Of a stretch of DNA of 40,508 nt, positions 1 through 6,771 are shown in pieces; the stretch's first letter is position 1, and every line of letters starts with the position of its first letter. The translations under genes and the position numbers were made by a program. The notes below the pieces were generated by a model, which was given only the letters and a program-made list of their open reading frames with translations, was not told where the DNA came from and searched no databases. Source of the DNA: an uncultured Bacteroidaceae bacterium (lineage in GTDB: Bacteria; Bacteroidota; Bacteroidia; Bacteroidales; Bacteroidaceae); assembly GCA_905234745.1 (NCBI GenBank), contig CAJOJD010000010.1, forward strand, positions 1 to 40,508, given 5' to 3'.

Positions 1-1821
1 CACGCGACCTTCAATCTGTACCTTCTTGGTATATGTCTCCCACTTCACCTCGTTGCGGGCCTCAAGTTCCTTCTCACTGTAAACACCCAGCTTGGTGAAC
101 AGCTCGATAGCCTTAGGAGTAGTGAATGCCTTGAACATCTTGGGAACGTTGGTCTCAACATCCAAACCACGCTTCTTGGCCTCCTTTTTCCATTCATCGG
201 TATAACCATTGCCGTCAAAGCAAACTACGTCGATTATGCTCTTGATGATGGGCTTCAGGGTATCCATGATGGCAATATTCATGGGCTTGCCAGCCTTCAT
301 AGCCTTGTCTACATCCTTCTTGAATGCTATAAGCTGCTCGGCTACGGCAGCGTTCAGGGCAGTCATAGCTCCGGCACAGTTTGCACTTGAACCAACTGCA
401 CGGAACTCAAAGCGGTTACCTGTGAATGCGAACGGTGATGTACGGTTACGGTCGGTGTTATCCACGAATATCTCCGGAATCTCAACCAGGCCAAGTGACT
501 TACCCTTCTTACCGGCAATCTCGATGGGAGTATCGGACGGAACCTCAAGCAGTTTCTTGAGCACTGCAGTCATGGTACGACCCAGGAAGGCCGATACGAT
601 TGCGGGAGGTGCCTCGTTGGCGCCCAGACGGTGAGCGTTGGTTGCCGATGCAATAGATGCCTTGAGGATATCGTTGTGCTTCTGTACGGCAGCCAGCACG
701 TTTACAAAGAATGTAACGAACTGCAGGTTACCCATGGCGTCCTTACCGGGTGCAAGCAGCAGTGTGCCGGTATCGGTACCCAGCGACCAGTTGTTGTGCT
801 TACCTGAACCGTTGATGCCGTCAAACGGCTTCTCGTGGAACAGAACCACGAATCCGTGCTTGCGGGCAATGTAGTTCATGGTGTTCATCATCTGCTGGTT
901 CTGATCGTTTGAAAGGTTGGTCTCACCATATATAGGAGCCAGCTCGAACTGGTTGGGAGCAACCTCGTTATGACGTGTCTTGAGCGGAATACCCAGCTTG
1001 TAACCGGCAATCTCAATATCGCGCATGAAAGCGGCAACACGTGAAGGAATGGCACCAAAGTAGTGGTCATCCAACTGCTGGTTCTTGGATGAGGCATGAC
1101 CCATCAGGGTACGGCCTGTAAGCATCAGGTCAGGACGGGCTGCGTAGAGGTCCTCATCGACCAGGAAATACTCCTGCTCCCATCCCAGGTATGAGATTAC
1201 CTTGTTTACCTTGGGATCAAACATACGGCAGATAGGCAGAGCTGCATCGTTCACAGCCTTCAGGGCCTTCTTAAGAGGTGTCTTGTAGTCAAGAGCCTCG
1301 CCGGTATATGATATGAATATGGTAGGTATGCAAAGGGTATCATCCTGAATGAATACAGGTGATGTTGGATCCCATGCGGTATAACCACGGGCCTCGAATG
1401 TGGCGCGGATACCACCGTTGGGGAACGATGATGCATCAGGCTCCTGCTGCACGAGTGCCTTGCCGTCAAAAGTCTCAATCATTCCACCCTTGCCGTCATA
1501 CTCCATGAATGAGTCATGTTTTTCGGCTGTACCGTCGGTAAGCGGCTGGAACCAGTGAGTAATGTGTGTAACGCCATGCTCCAGGGCCCAGGTCTTCATG
1601 CCTGCGGCAACGCCATCGGCCGTAGCGGCATCCAGATGAGCACCGTTATCGATGCAGTTCACCAGGGCATTGAATGTCTTAGCATCAAGATACTTGCGCA
1701 TCTTGTCACGGTTGAATACCAGTTCTCCAAAATAGTCGGAGATCTTGCCTCCAGGTGTCTCAACAGCAGCTGCTTTCTTCTTGAAAGCATCCTGCACCAC
1801 ATCAAATCTAAGTTTACTCAT
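1..1821 (-). CDS. glnN: Glutamine synthetase type III (C-terminus off the window)
   Basis: ATP-dependent synthesis of glutamine from glutamate and ammonia in the cytoplasm. The reading frame starts at 1821 (MSKLRFDVVQDAFKK) and stays open for 607 codons to the window edge. GSIII proteins are usually near 730 residues, so about 120 C-terminal residues are missing. Visible GSIII signatures include LGWEQEYFLVD, KTRHNEVAPNQFE, DGINGSGKHNNWS, the long loop around NAHRLGANEAPPAIVSAFLG, and DRNRTSPFAFTGNRFEFR. GSIII is the large form common in Bacteroidota and is not the adenylylated GSI type. A TAATTTTG promoter box lies about 45 bases upstream, giving a short leader with no leader peptide, unlike asnB and glnB. 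It lies just downstream of asnB in the same direction but with its own promoter. Family assignment is very secure. Confidence 0.97.
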   Translation of the reverse strand, partial: MSKLRFDVVQDAFKKKAAAVETPGGKISDYFGELVFNRDKMRKYLDAKTFNALVNCIDNGAHLDAATADGVAAGMKTWALEHGVTHITHWFQPLTDGTAEKHDSFMEYDGKGGMIETFDGKALVQQEPDASSFPNGGIRATFEARGYTAWDPTSPVFIQDDTLCIPTIFISYTGEALDYKTPLKKALKAVNDAALPICRMFDPKVNKVISYLGWEQEYFLVDEDLYAARPDLMLTGRTLMGHASSKNQQLDDHYFGAIPSRVAAFMRDIEIAGYKLGIPLKTRHNEVAPNQFELAPIYGETNLSNDQNQQMMNTMNYIARKHGFVVLFHEKPFDGINGSGKHNNWSLGTDTGTLLLAPGKDAMGNLQFVTFFVNVLAAVQKHNDILKASIASATNAHRLGANEAPPAIVSAFLGRTMTAVLKKLLEVPSDTPIEIAGKKGKSLGLVEIPEIFVDNTDRNRTSPFAFTGNRFEFRAVGSSANCAGAMTALNAAVAEQLIAFKKDVDKAMKAGKPMNIAIMDTLKPIIKSIIDVVCFDGNGYTDEWKKEAKKRGLDVETNVPKMFKAFTTPKAIELFTKLGVYSEKELEARNEVKWETYTKKVQIEGRV

Positions 1822-1866
1822 AGTTGTTTGTTTTGGTTTTGTTGGTTCGTTGTATACAAAACGTTG

Positions 1867-1874
1867 CAAAATTA
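1867..1874 (-). promoter_or_regulatory. Predicted -7 box of the glnN promoter
   Basis: Read on the minus strand this is TAATTTTG, matching the Bacteroidota -7 consensus TAnnTTTG, about 45 bases before the glnN start codon. No clear -33 TTTG is seen at the expected distance. The same 17-base context, AAATGAGTAATTTTGCA, also precedes mtgA. Confidence 0.55.
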
Positions 1875-1970
1875 CTCATTTCTGCAACTTTTTGCACACT
1901 CTTTATTAAATTATTTACTCAAATTGACACTTAAAAATTGTTTAATAAGTAATACTGTCACTTTTCTTGC

Positions 1971-3665
1971 TCATTTATAGGCATTTTCGTGAACGCCCTT
2001 TACTGCACGGCCGCTCGGATCGTTCAGTTTGCTGAAACCAGCATCCCATTTCAGGGCCTCGGCGGTAGAGCAAGCTACGCTTGGAACACTGGGAACACAC
2101 TTGGCAGCCGATGCGCTTGGGAAATGCTCCTCAAATATGCTACGGTAGTAATATTCCTCCTTGTTCATAGGTGTGTTGATGGGGAAACGCTCTGCTGCAT
2201 GAGCCATCTGCTCATCACTTACTGCAGCAGCGGTAATCTCCTTGAGTGAGTCAATCCAACTGTATCCTACTCCGTCGCTGAACTGCTCTTTCTGGCGCCA
2301 TGCAACGCTCTCGGGCAGCATATCGGCAAACGCCTCACGTACCACACGTTTCTCAATGCTCTTACCCGGGCACATCTTTTGCTCAGGGTTCAGACGCATT
2401 GCAACATCCAGGAACTCCTTGTCAAGGAAGGGAACGCGACCCTCAACACCCCAGGCTGCCAGTGACTTGTTGGCACGCAGGCAGTCATACAGATGCAATT
2501 TTGAAATCTTACGCACGGTCTCCTCATGGAATGCCTCAGCGTCGGGAGCCTTGTGGAAATAGAGATAACCTCCAAATACCTCATCGGCCCCCTCGCCGCT
2601 CAGCACCATCTTGATTCCCATGCTACGTATAACTCGGGCAAGCAGGTACATGGGAGTGCTGGCACGAACCGTGGTAACATCATATGTCTCAATGAAGTAG
2701 ATCACGTCACGTATGGCATCCAATCCCTCCTGGACTGTATAGTTAATTTCATGGTGTACTGTACCTATGTGGTCGGCAACCTCGCGGGCCTTAGCCAGAT
2801 CCGGAGCGCCCTTAAGACCTACTGCAAACGAGTGCAGACGCGGCCACCAGGCCTCCTGCTGATCGTCGGTCTCAACACGGCGTGCAGCGTTTTTCTTTGC
2901 TATGGCCGATATCACCGAGCTGTCAAGACCGCCAGACAGAAGCACTCCGTAAGGAACATCGCACATAAGCTGACGCTTGACGGCTGCCTCAAGGGCATCA
3001 TGGAGTTCCTTTATATCGGCCTTATTATCCTTCACGGCTTCATACTTGAACCAGTCACGGGTGTACCAGCGCTCAATATGACCGCTGCGGCTGCTCAGGA
3101 AATGTCCGGGCAGGAACGGCTCGTACTCAGTGCAGATACCCTCAAGGGCCTTAAGTTCACTTGCTACGCAGATATGCCCTTCCTTATCCTTGCCTATGTA
3201 AAGAGGAATAACGCCTATGGGGTCACGGGCAATCAGGTATTCGTCACGCTCTGCATCATAAAGAGCAAAGGCAAAAATACCGTTCAGACGCTCCAGCATG
3301 CGGATAAAGTCCTCCTGACTGCCACCTGCACGAACTGCATCGCGGTAAAGCGCCAGGATAACCTCACAGTCACTGCCGGTACTGAATGTGTATCGGCCCT
3401 CATACTCACGGCGTATTGCCTGATGGTTGTATATCTCACCGTTAACGGCCAGCACCTGCAGACGGTCCTCGCTGAACAGAGGCTGACCGCCCGACTGGGG
3501 ATCGACAATACTCAAACGCTCATGAGCCAGTATGGCAGAGCCTCCGCACCAGATTCCGCTCCAGTCCGGACCGCGATGACGAATCCTGCGACTCATTTCC
3601 AACGCACGCTGTCGCAACTGCTCTGACTGCTCCTTAATCCTGAAGATTGAAACTATTCCACACAT
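1971..3665 (-). CDS. asnB: Asparagine synthase (glutamine-hydrolysing), class B
   Basis: Converts aspartate, glutamine and ATP to asparagine. The start is fixed by MCGIVSIF: Cys2 becomes the N-terminal nucleophile of the class II glutamine amidotransferase domain (residues 2 to about 200, with RHRGPD and LAVNGEIYNH). The synthetase half carries the PP-loop SGGLDSS at 244-250 and GEGADEVFGGY further on. At 564 residues it is full length (about 554 in E. coli AsnB). Upstream is a leader with an Asn/Gln-rich peptide ORF and an intrinsic terminator, so expression is predicted to fall when charged Asn and Gln tRNAs are plentiful. glnN follows downstream under its own promoter. Function is very secure; the regulation is inferred. 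Confidence 0.97.
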   Translation of the reverse strand: MCGIVSIFRIKEQSEQLRQRALEMSRRIRHRGPDWSGIWCGGSAILAHERLSIVDPQSGGQPLFSEDRLQVLAVNGEIYNHQAIRREYEGRYTFSTGSDCEVILALYRDAVRAGGSQEDFIRMLERLNGIFAFALYDAERDEYLIARDPIGVIPLYIGKDKEGHICVASELKALEGICTEYEPFLPGHFLSSRSGHIERWYTRDWFKYEAVKDNKADIKELHDALEAAVKRQLMCDVPYGVLLSGGLDSSVISAIAKKNAARRVETDDQQEAWWPRLHSFAVGLKGAPDLAKAREVADHIGTVHHEINYTVQEGLDAIRDVIYFIETYDVTTVRASTPMYLLARVIRSMGIKMVLSGEGADEVFGGYLYFHKAPDAEAFHEETVRKISKLHLYDCLRANKSLAAWGVEGRVPFLDKEFLDVAMRLNPEQKMCPGKSIEKRVVREAFADMLPESVAWRQKEQFSDGVGYSWIDSLKEITAAAVSDEQMAHAAERFPINTPMNKEEYYYRSIFEEHFPSASAAKCVPSVPSVACSTAEALKWDAGFSKLNDPSGRAVKGVHENAYK

Positions 3666-3712
3666 AGTATTTTGTTTTTGTTATTTATTCCTTTCTGCCC
3701 GGCATATGGAAC

Positions 3713-3743
3713 AAAAAAAAGACTGATCAAATTGACCAGTCTT
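3713..3743 (-). terminator. Attenuator terminator in the asnB leader
   Basis: Read on the minus strand, a 10-bp stem (AAGACTGGTC with GATCAGTCTT, one G-U pair) has a 5-base loop and runs into eight U residues, ending 48 bases before the asnB start codon. Lying between promoter and structural gene, it must be read through for asnB to be made. Its 5' arm contains CTGGTCAA, complementary to the 3' end of the leader peptide ORF. Its near-copy lies in front of glnB. Confidence 0.88.
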
Positions 3744-3793
3744 TTATGTTTTGTTCTGTATATACCTGAATGATTAGCTTTCCCGCTGGCCAA
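3732..3793 (-). promoter_or_regulatory. Predicted antiterminator of the asnB leader
   Basis: On the minus strand, TTGGCCAG (3786-3793, inside the leader peptide ORF) can pair with CTGGTCAA (3732-3739, the 5' arm of the terminator), giving 8 pairs including one G-U. This excludes the terminator stem. The upstream arm begins 19 nt after the last codon of the Asn/Gln run and ends 9 nt before the stop codon, so a ribosome stalled in the run leaves it free, while one at the stop codon masks it. The structure is inferred from sequence. Confidence 0.7.
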
Positions 3794-3887
3794 AAGAAGT
3801 AACCATCCGAACCTGATTATTATTCTGGTTCTGATTCTGCTGGTTATTCTGATTATTATTGGCGGTGTATGCCAAAATTCTAGCCAT
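3774..3887 (-). CDS. Asn/Gln-rich leader peptide of asnB (37 aa)
   Basis: This small ORF lies between the predicted promoter and the terminator of the asnB leader. It encodes 37 residues starting MARILAYTA, followed by sixteen consecutive Asn/Gln codons at residues 10-25 (NNNQNNQQNQNQNNNQ, 10 Asn and 6 Gln), then VRMVTSFGQRES and TAA. The product is probably not a working protein. By analogy with his and trp leaders, the ribosome would pause in the run when charged tRNA-Asn or tRNA-Gln is scarce. The run is richer in Asn than the one before glnB, fitting the gene it precedes. The C-terminal part and its DNA are conserved in the glnB leader peptide. The initiation region has no Shine-Dalgarno sequence, as usual here. 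Translation is inferred, not shown. Confidence 0.85.
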   Translation of the reverse strand: MARILAYTANNNQNNQQNQNQNNNQVRMVTSFGQRES

Positions 3888-3914
3888 CGATCTAGTTTTT
3901 GCTAATTACGAGTG

Positions 3915-3946
3915 CAAAATTAAGCACACTATTTGGAACCACCAAA
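3915..3946 (-). promoter_or_regulatory. Predicted promoter of the asnB leader transcript
   Basis: The minus strand shows TTTG (3943-3946), a 20-base spacer and TAATTTTG (3915-3922), matching the Bacteroidota -33/-7 pattern. Transcription would begin near 3908, about 20 bases before the leader peptide ATG. Confidence 0.65.
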
Positions 3947-4034
3947 GCATTTGGTAAGAAAATATCACTTTATCATGAAAATTTTTCTTGCGCTTACATT
4001 TTGCCACCTTTATATATAATAGTCTTACATTTTG

Positions 4035-4163
4035 TCAAACATTAGGTTGAGAGTCCTTATCCTCACTCTCTTCCTGAGCTTTGGCCTTCTTATACTGCGT
4101 AAAGTATATAACACCTTGGGCAATGAAACAGCATTTTATCAGGACACGTGTAATCCGTTTCAT
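4035..4163 (-). CDS. Small hypothetical protein (42 aa)
   Basis: I do not recognise this ORF. It encodes 42 residues: a basic start (MKRITR), a hydrophobic stretch (VLIKCCFIAQGVIYF) that could be a short membrane segment, and a charged tail rich in Lys, Glu, Asp and Gln ending in PNV. A good -7 box (TATATTTG on the minus strand, 4192-4199) lies about 30 bases upstream of the ATG, which supports a real gene. It is divergent from mtgA, and a palindromic repeat sits between the two promoters. It lies upstream of the asnB leader promoter in the same direction. It could still be a chance ORF. Confidence 0.45.
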   Translation of the reverse strand: MKRITRVLIKCCFIAQGVIYFTQYKKAKAQEESEDKDSQPNV

Positions 4164-4207
4164 AACGGTTAGAAAAAGGATTAGTTATTGGCAAATATAG
4201 CAAAAAT

Positions 4208-4238
4208 TAGCACAAAGGGGTCTGACCCCATTGTGTCA
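4208..4238. repeat. Palindromic repeat, copy 1 (left of mtgA)
   Basis: The 31-base unit is TAGCACAA-W-GGGGTCTGACCCC-W-TTGTGTCA. The copy at 4936-4966 on the other side of mtgA differs only at the two W positions, as a direct repeat. The inner 25 bases can fold into a 12-bp arm hairpin with one A-A mismatch. This copy occupies the region between two divergent promoters, where -33 elements would lie. The GGGGTCWGACCCC core resembles REP-type dispersed repeats. Confidence 0.8.
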
Positions 4239-4244
4239 AATGAG

Positions 4245-4252
4245 TAATTTTG
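4245..4252 (+). promoter_or_regulatory. Predicted -7 box of the mtgA promoter
   Basis: TAATTTTG matches TAnnTTTG and lies 20 bases before the mtgA ATG. The -33 position falls inside the palindromic repeat, where no TTTG is found at the ideal distance. Confidence 0.5.
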
Positions 4253-4272
4253 CAGCCGATTAGGACCCGTTT

Positions 4273-4938
4273 ATGAAAAAGAAGCGCAAGTGGACATTCA
4301 AGCTGTTTGTAAGGCTCCCCCTACTCTTTATCGCATTGAGCTTTGCACTGGTGCTGTTGCTGCGCTACGTTCCCGTTTATTACACTCCGCTGATGCTTAA
4401 ACGAAGCATTGAGAACCGGAAATTGGACTCATTCAAGACTCAGCACACATGGGTCAGTCTTGATCAGATTTCGCCCGAACTTGCCAAGGCCGTTGTTCTG
4501 ACCGAGGACCAGAAATTCTACACGCATCACGGCTTTGATTGGGAAGAGATCAGGAAGATGCGCGAAGACCATCTGAACAAAGGGACCAAGCTGCGCGGAT
4601 GCAGCACCATATCGCAGCAAACCGCCAAGAACGTATTCTCATTCGGCTCAAGGACTGGTGCCAGAAAGGTCTGGGAGGCATACTGGACCGTATTGATTGA
4701 GTTGCTATGGAGCAAAGACCGGATAATGGAAGTTTACCTCAATGTAATTGAGATGGGCCCGGGCATCTATGGGGCCGAAGCCGCTGCCCAACAATACTTT
4801 AAGTGTAACGCTATTAAACTAACAAAAAGGCAGGCCGTATCTATTGCGATTTGCCTGCCTAACCCTTTAAGGAGTAATCCCACCCAGCTCACCAACTACC
4901 AGCGCAACCGCTGCAACCGGCTCTTGGAGCAGATGTAG
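4273..4938 (+). CDS. mtgA: Monofunctional peptidoglycan glycosyltransferase (GT51)
   Basis: Polymerises lipid II into glycan strands at the outer face of the inner membrane. The protein has a basic N-terminus, one membrane anchor at about residues 11-31 and a GT51 domain. Visible motifs are EDQKFYTHHGFD with the catalytic Glu78, GCSTISQQTAKNVF (110-122; the usual GG or GA is GC here), RK-x5-W and EVYLNVIEMGPGIYGAEAAA with the second conserved Glu153. It lacks a transpeptidase domain, and 221 residues is normal for MtgA. The stop codon TAG forms the first three bases of a palindromic repeat whose last three bases supply the stop of the convergent phosphatase gene. It is a single-gene unit. Confidence 0.93.
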   Translation: MKKKRKWTFKLFVRLPLLFIALSFALVLLLRYVPVYYTPLMLKRSIENRKLDSFKTQHTWVSLDQISPELAKAVVLTEDQKFYTHHGFDWEEIRKMREDHLNKGTKLRGCSTISQQTAKNVFSFGSRTGARKVWEAYWTVLIELLWSKDRIMEVYLNVIEMGPGIYGAEAAAQQYFKCNAIKLTKRQAVSIAICLPNPLRSNPTQLTNYQRNRCNRLLEQM

Positions 4939-4966
4939 CACAATGGGGTCTGACCCCTTTGTGTCA
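4936..4966. repeat. Palindromic repeat, copy 2 (right of mtgA)
   Basis: This is the direct repeat of 4208-4238 with two mismatches. It begins with the mtgA stop codon (TAG) and ends with the complement of the phosphatase stop codon (TGA), so it exactly fills the junction of the two convergent genes. Its hairpin (CACAA, mismatch, GGGGTC and complement) could act as a bidirectional terminator, though U-tracts are weak. Confidence 0.8.
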
Positions 4967-6145
4967 TTTTACCACCAGGTGTTGACGGAGGAGATTGATC
5001 TCGTCCATTGTCAGAGGATCAACGGTGTCGGAATGACGGGTTGTGGCCCACTTTACAGCAAGTTCCTGGATGGATTCCTTCTTGGGATCACCGAACTTGC
5101 GCAGATGGGTTATGGTCTCGTACAAGATATGGGTCTCATCCTCGGTGGCGCGGAAATTGCGGGCACGCTTGTTTGAACTGTCAAACGTGGTGAGCTCATA
5201 GTCTTTAGACATATCGCTTTCAGTTACACCAACAAGTGCCTCAATCAGGAATGCAAGAGTACCTGTACGGTCGGCACCTCCTGCGCAGTGGAAGTATACG
5301 TTCTTGCCCTGGCTCAGATACTGGATGACTGTGCGGATGGCCTGCTGGTAGAGCTCCTGGGTATCACCTTCTCCTCGGCCCAGATTCTTTATGACCGGAT
5401 AACGGATGTAATCTGCCTCCTTGATGATATATTTCTCCTCTTTCTCGCTGTCTTTGCTTCCGCGCAGATCCAAATCCAATGATATATTCAGATCCTTCAG
5501 GAATACGTTCTTTGCATCTGTCGATATGCTTGACGATATCTTGGCACCGCGATAAAGACGTCCGTAGGCCATATGACCTCCACCTACGATATTCCAGCCT
5601 CCCATATCACGTACGTTAGTGAAAGATGAGATCTTTATCATACGCAGCGGACCAACCGGCCTTACGCATCCGGCTTTGATTACATTTGAGTTGGCATCAA
5701 GTACTTTATAGTAGTATTTTACGCCCGGAACAAGGTTGTAAATCTCCTGCGGAGATTCCGTAACGGCTATCTCTGCCGGAGCTGCCATACGCTGGGCATC
5801 GGTCTGCTCAGAAAAATCCGCAACCGTTGACATTAAAAGTTTTGCGGCTGTTCCCTCCCACTTTATGGTTACGGGAGCGGGACGGTCACCCTTGCTTGTT
5901 TTCCAGTAATTCAGAACGTTGGATTCAACATAGGCTGTATCGGCCGAATAATCGGTATTGTCAAGAAACTCTCTGGCCTTAGCATTCTCAATATCACACT
6001 CCTCAATATCCTGGAACCATACGCTGTCAATATCGGCAACTTTATATTCAACATTAGTCCCGTCGGCTTTCTGGATATTCATGTAAGTCTGGGCGGGTGA
6101 CGAGCATGCTACAAACAGCAGTGATATCAAAATAGTCCGTTTCAT
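4964..6145 (-). CDS. Secreted tyrosine-type protein phosphatase
   Basis: A 393-residue protein with a signal sequence (MKRTILISLLFVACSSPAQ, possibly a lipoprotein at Cys14). It has an N-terminal region with FN3-like features (about 85-165) and a C-terminal Y_phosphatase3-type domain. The domain shows FTNVRDMGGW near 175-184, YRGAKIS, LDLDLRGS, and the catalytic P-loop HCAGGADRTG with Cys287 and Arg293. The start at 6145 is preferred over an upstream in-frame one because it gives a good signal peptide. Substrates could be phosphotyrosine proteins, phosphosugars or lipids; the sequence does not decide. It is divergent from the gene at 6222 across a short promoter region and convergent with mtgA. 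Domain call is secure, cellular role unknown. Confidence 0.88.
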   Translation of the reverse strand: MKRTILISLLFVACSSPAQTYMNIQKADGTNVEYKVADIDSVWFQDIEECDIENAKAREFLDNTDYSADTAYVESNVLNYWKTSKGDRPAPVTIKWEGTAAKLLMSTVADFSEQTDAQRMAAPAEIAVTESPQEIYNLVPGVKYYYKVLDANSNVIKAGCVRPVGPLRMIKISSFTNVRDMGGWNIVGGGHMAYGRLYRGAKISSSISTDAKNVFLKDLNISLDLDLRGSKDSEKEEKYIIKEADYIRYPVIKNLGRGEGDTQELYQQAIRTVIQYLSQGKNVYFHCAGGADRTGTLAFLIEALVGVTESDMSKDYELTTFDSSNKRARNFRATEDETHILYETITHLRKFGDPKKESIQELAVKWATTRHSDTVDPLTMDEINLLRQHLVVK

Positions 6146-6221
6146 AAACCTTAATTTAGTTAGTCTTTTGCACAAAGATAGTATACTATGCGCTAACTTT
6201 GCTATCCCAAACGACATTTTT
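6146..6221. promoter_or_regulatory. Divergent promoter region
   Basis: The 76 bases between the phosphatase and the hypothetical gene hold TATCTTTG on the minus strand and TAACTTTG on the plus strand (6193-6200). Both match the -7 consensus TAnnTTTG, so the two promoters face away from each other and overlap. Confidence 0.5.
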
Positions 6222-6770
6222 ATGGAAGACCAGCTTTATTACAATATGTTCCAGGACCGTCTGGAAAGAGAACTGCTCAAGATCTGTACCGATGCGGGAA
6301 TGCTCAGCGGCATTCTTTTAAGGTCCGATGACATCGACCTTAAGTGGAAGGAACTTGCGCCTGAGTATATTGCAGACGGTGTCAAGGAGATTGCCGACTA
6401 CCCTACCGTATCGGTTGCATGGGCAGGATATATAGGTATGGCTGTGGCTTGCTGGTGGAACCGCGACTGGGCCAAACTTAAGGGGCAGCCTTACAGCGTA
6501 TTGCTGGGTCCCAACGGTTTTGACGATATGGATGACCATATCCTTAAAGACATACTGGGCCTGCTTCCCGATGGAAAACAAGCCCAGCAGATTACGTCCC
6601 TGATGCAGACCTGCGCCCAGACCGCAGTCACTTTCATTCGTCAGGAAAAGATTGAACCTCAGAGTCCGCGCGCATTCTATGTATATGCCCGCGCCATCCA
6701 GGTTATGTTCTCAATCGGTGCAGCCATTGAACTGCACCGTCTGGGTTATGAGATGAGAAAACTCCAATAA
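6222..6770 (+). CDS. Conserved-looking hypothetical protein
   Basis: I do not recognise this 182-residue protein. It is mostly helical in appearance, with no signal peptide. It has a Trp-rich hydrophobic stretch (VSVAWAGYIGMAVACWWNRDW, about 66-86) and a second one near the C-terminus (AIQVMFSIGAAIELHRLGYEM). The start at the ATG of MEDQLYYN is preferred because the -7 box TAACTTTG lies just upstream and inside the longer in-frame extension. Its stop codon lies one base from the stop codon of glnA on the other strand, so the pair is tightly convergent with no room for a terminator. Base composition resembles that of its neighbours. Confidence 0.75.
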   Translation: MEDQLYYNMFQDRLERELLKICTDAGMLSGILLRSDDIDLKWKELAPEYIADGVKEIADYPTVSVAWAGYIGMAVACWWNRDWAKLKGQPYSVLLGPNGFDDMDDHILKDILGLLPDGKQAQQITSLMQTCAQTAVTFIRQEKIEPQSPRAFYVYARAIQVMFSIGAAIELHRLGYEMRKLQ

Positions 6771-6771
6771 G

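Noticed and set aside
2526-3626. Long plus-strand ORF of 366 codons opposite asnB
   Set aside because: It lies entirely antisense to a certain asnB gene, has no domain resemblance and reflects codon bias of the real strand.
3774-3887. The N/Q run as a remnant of a larger low-complexity protein or a simple repeat
   Set aside because: The ORF has its own start, stop and promoter, the codons are mixed (AAT, AAC, CAG), and the same layout recurs before glnB with fixed spacings.
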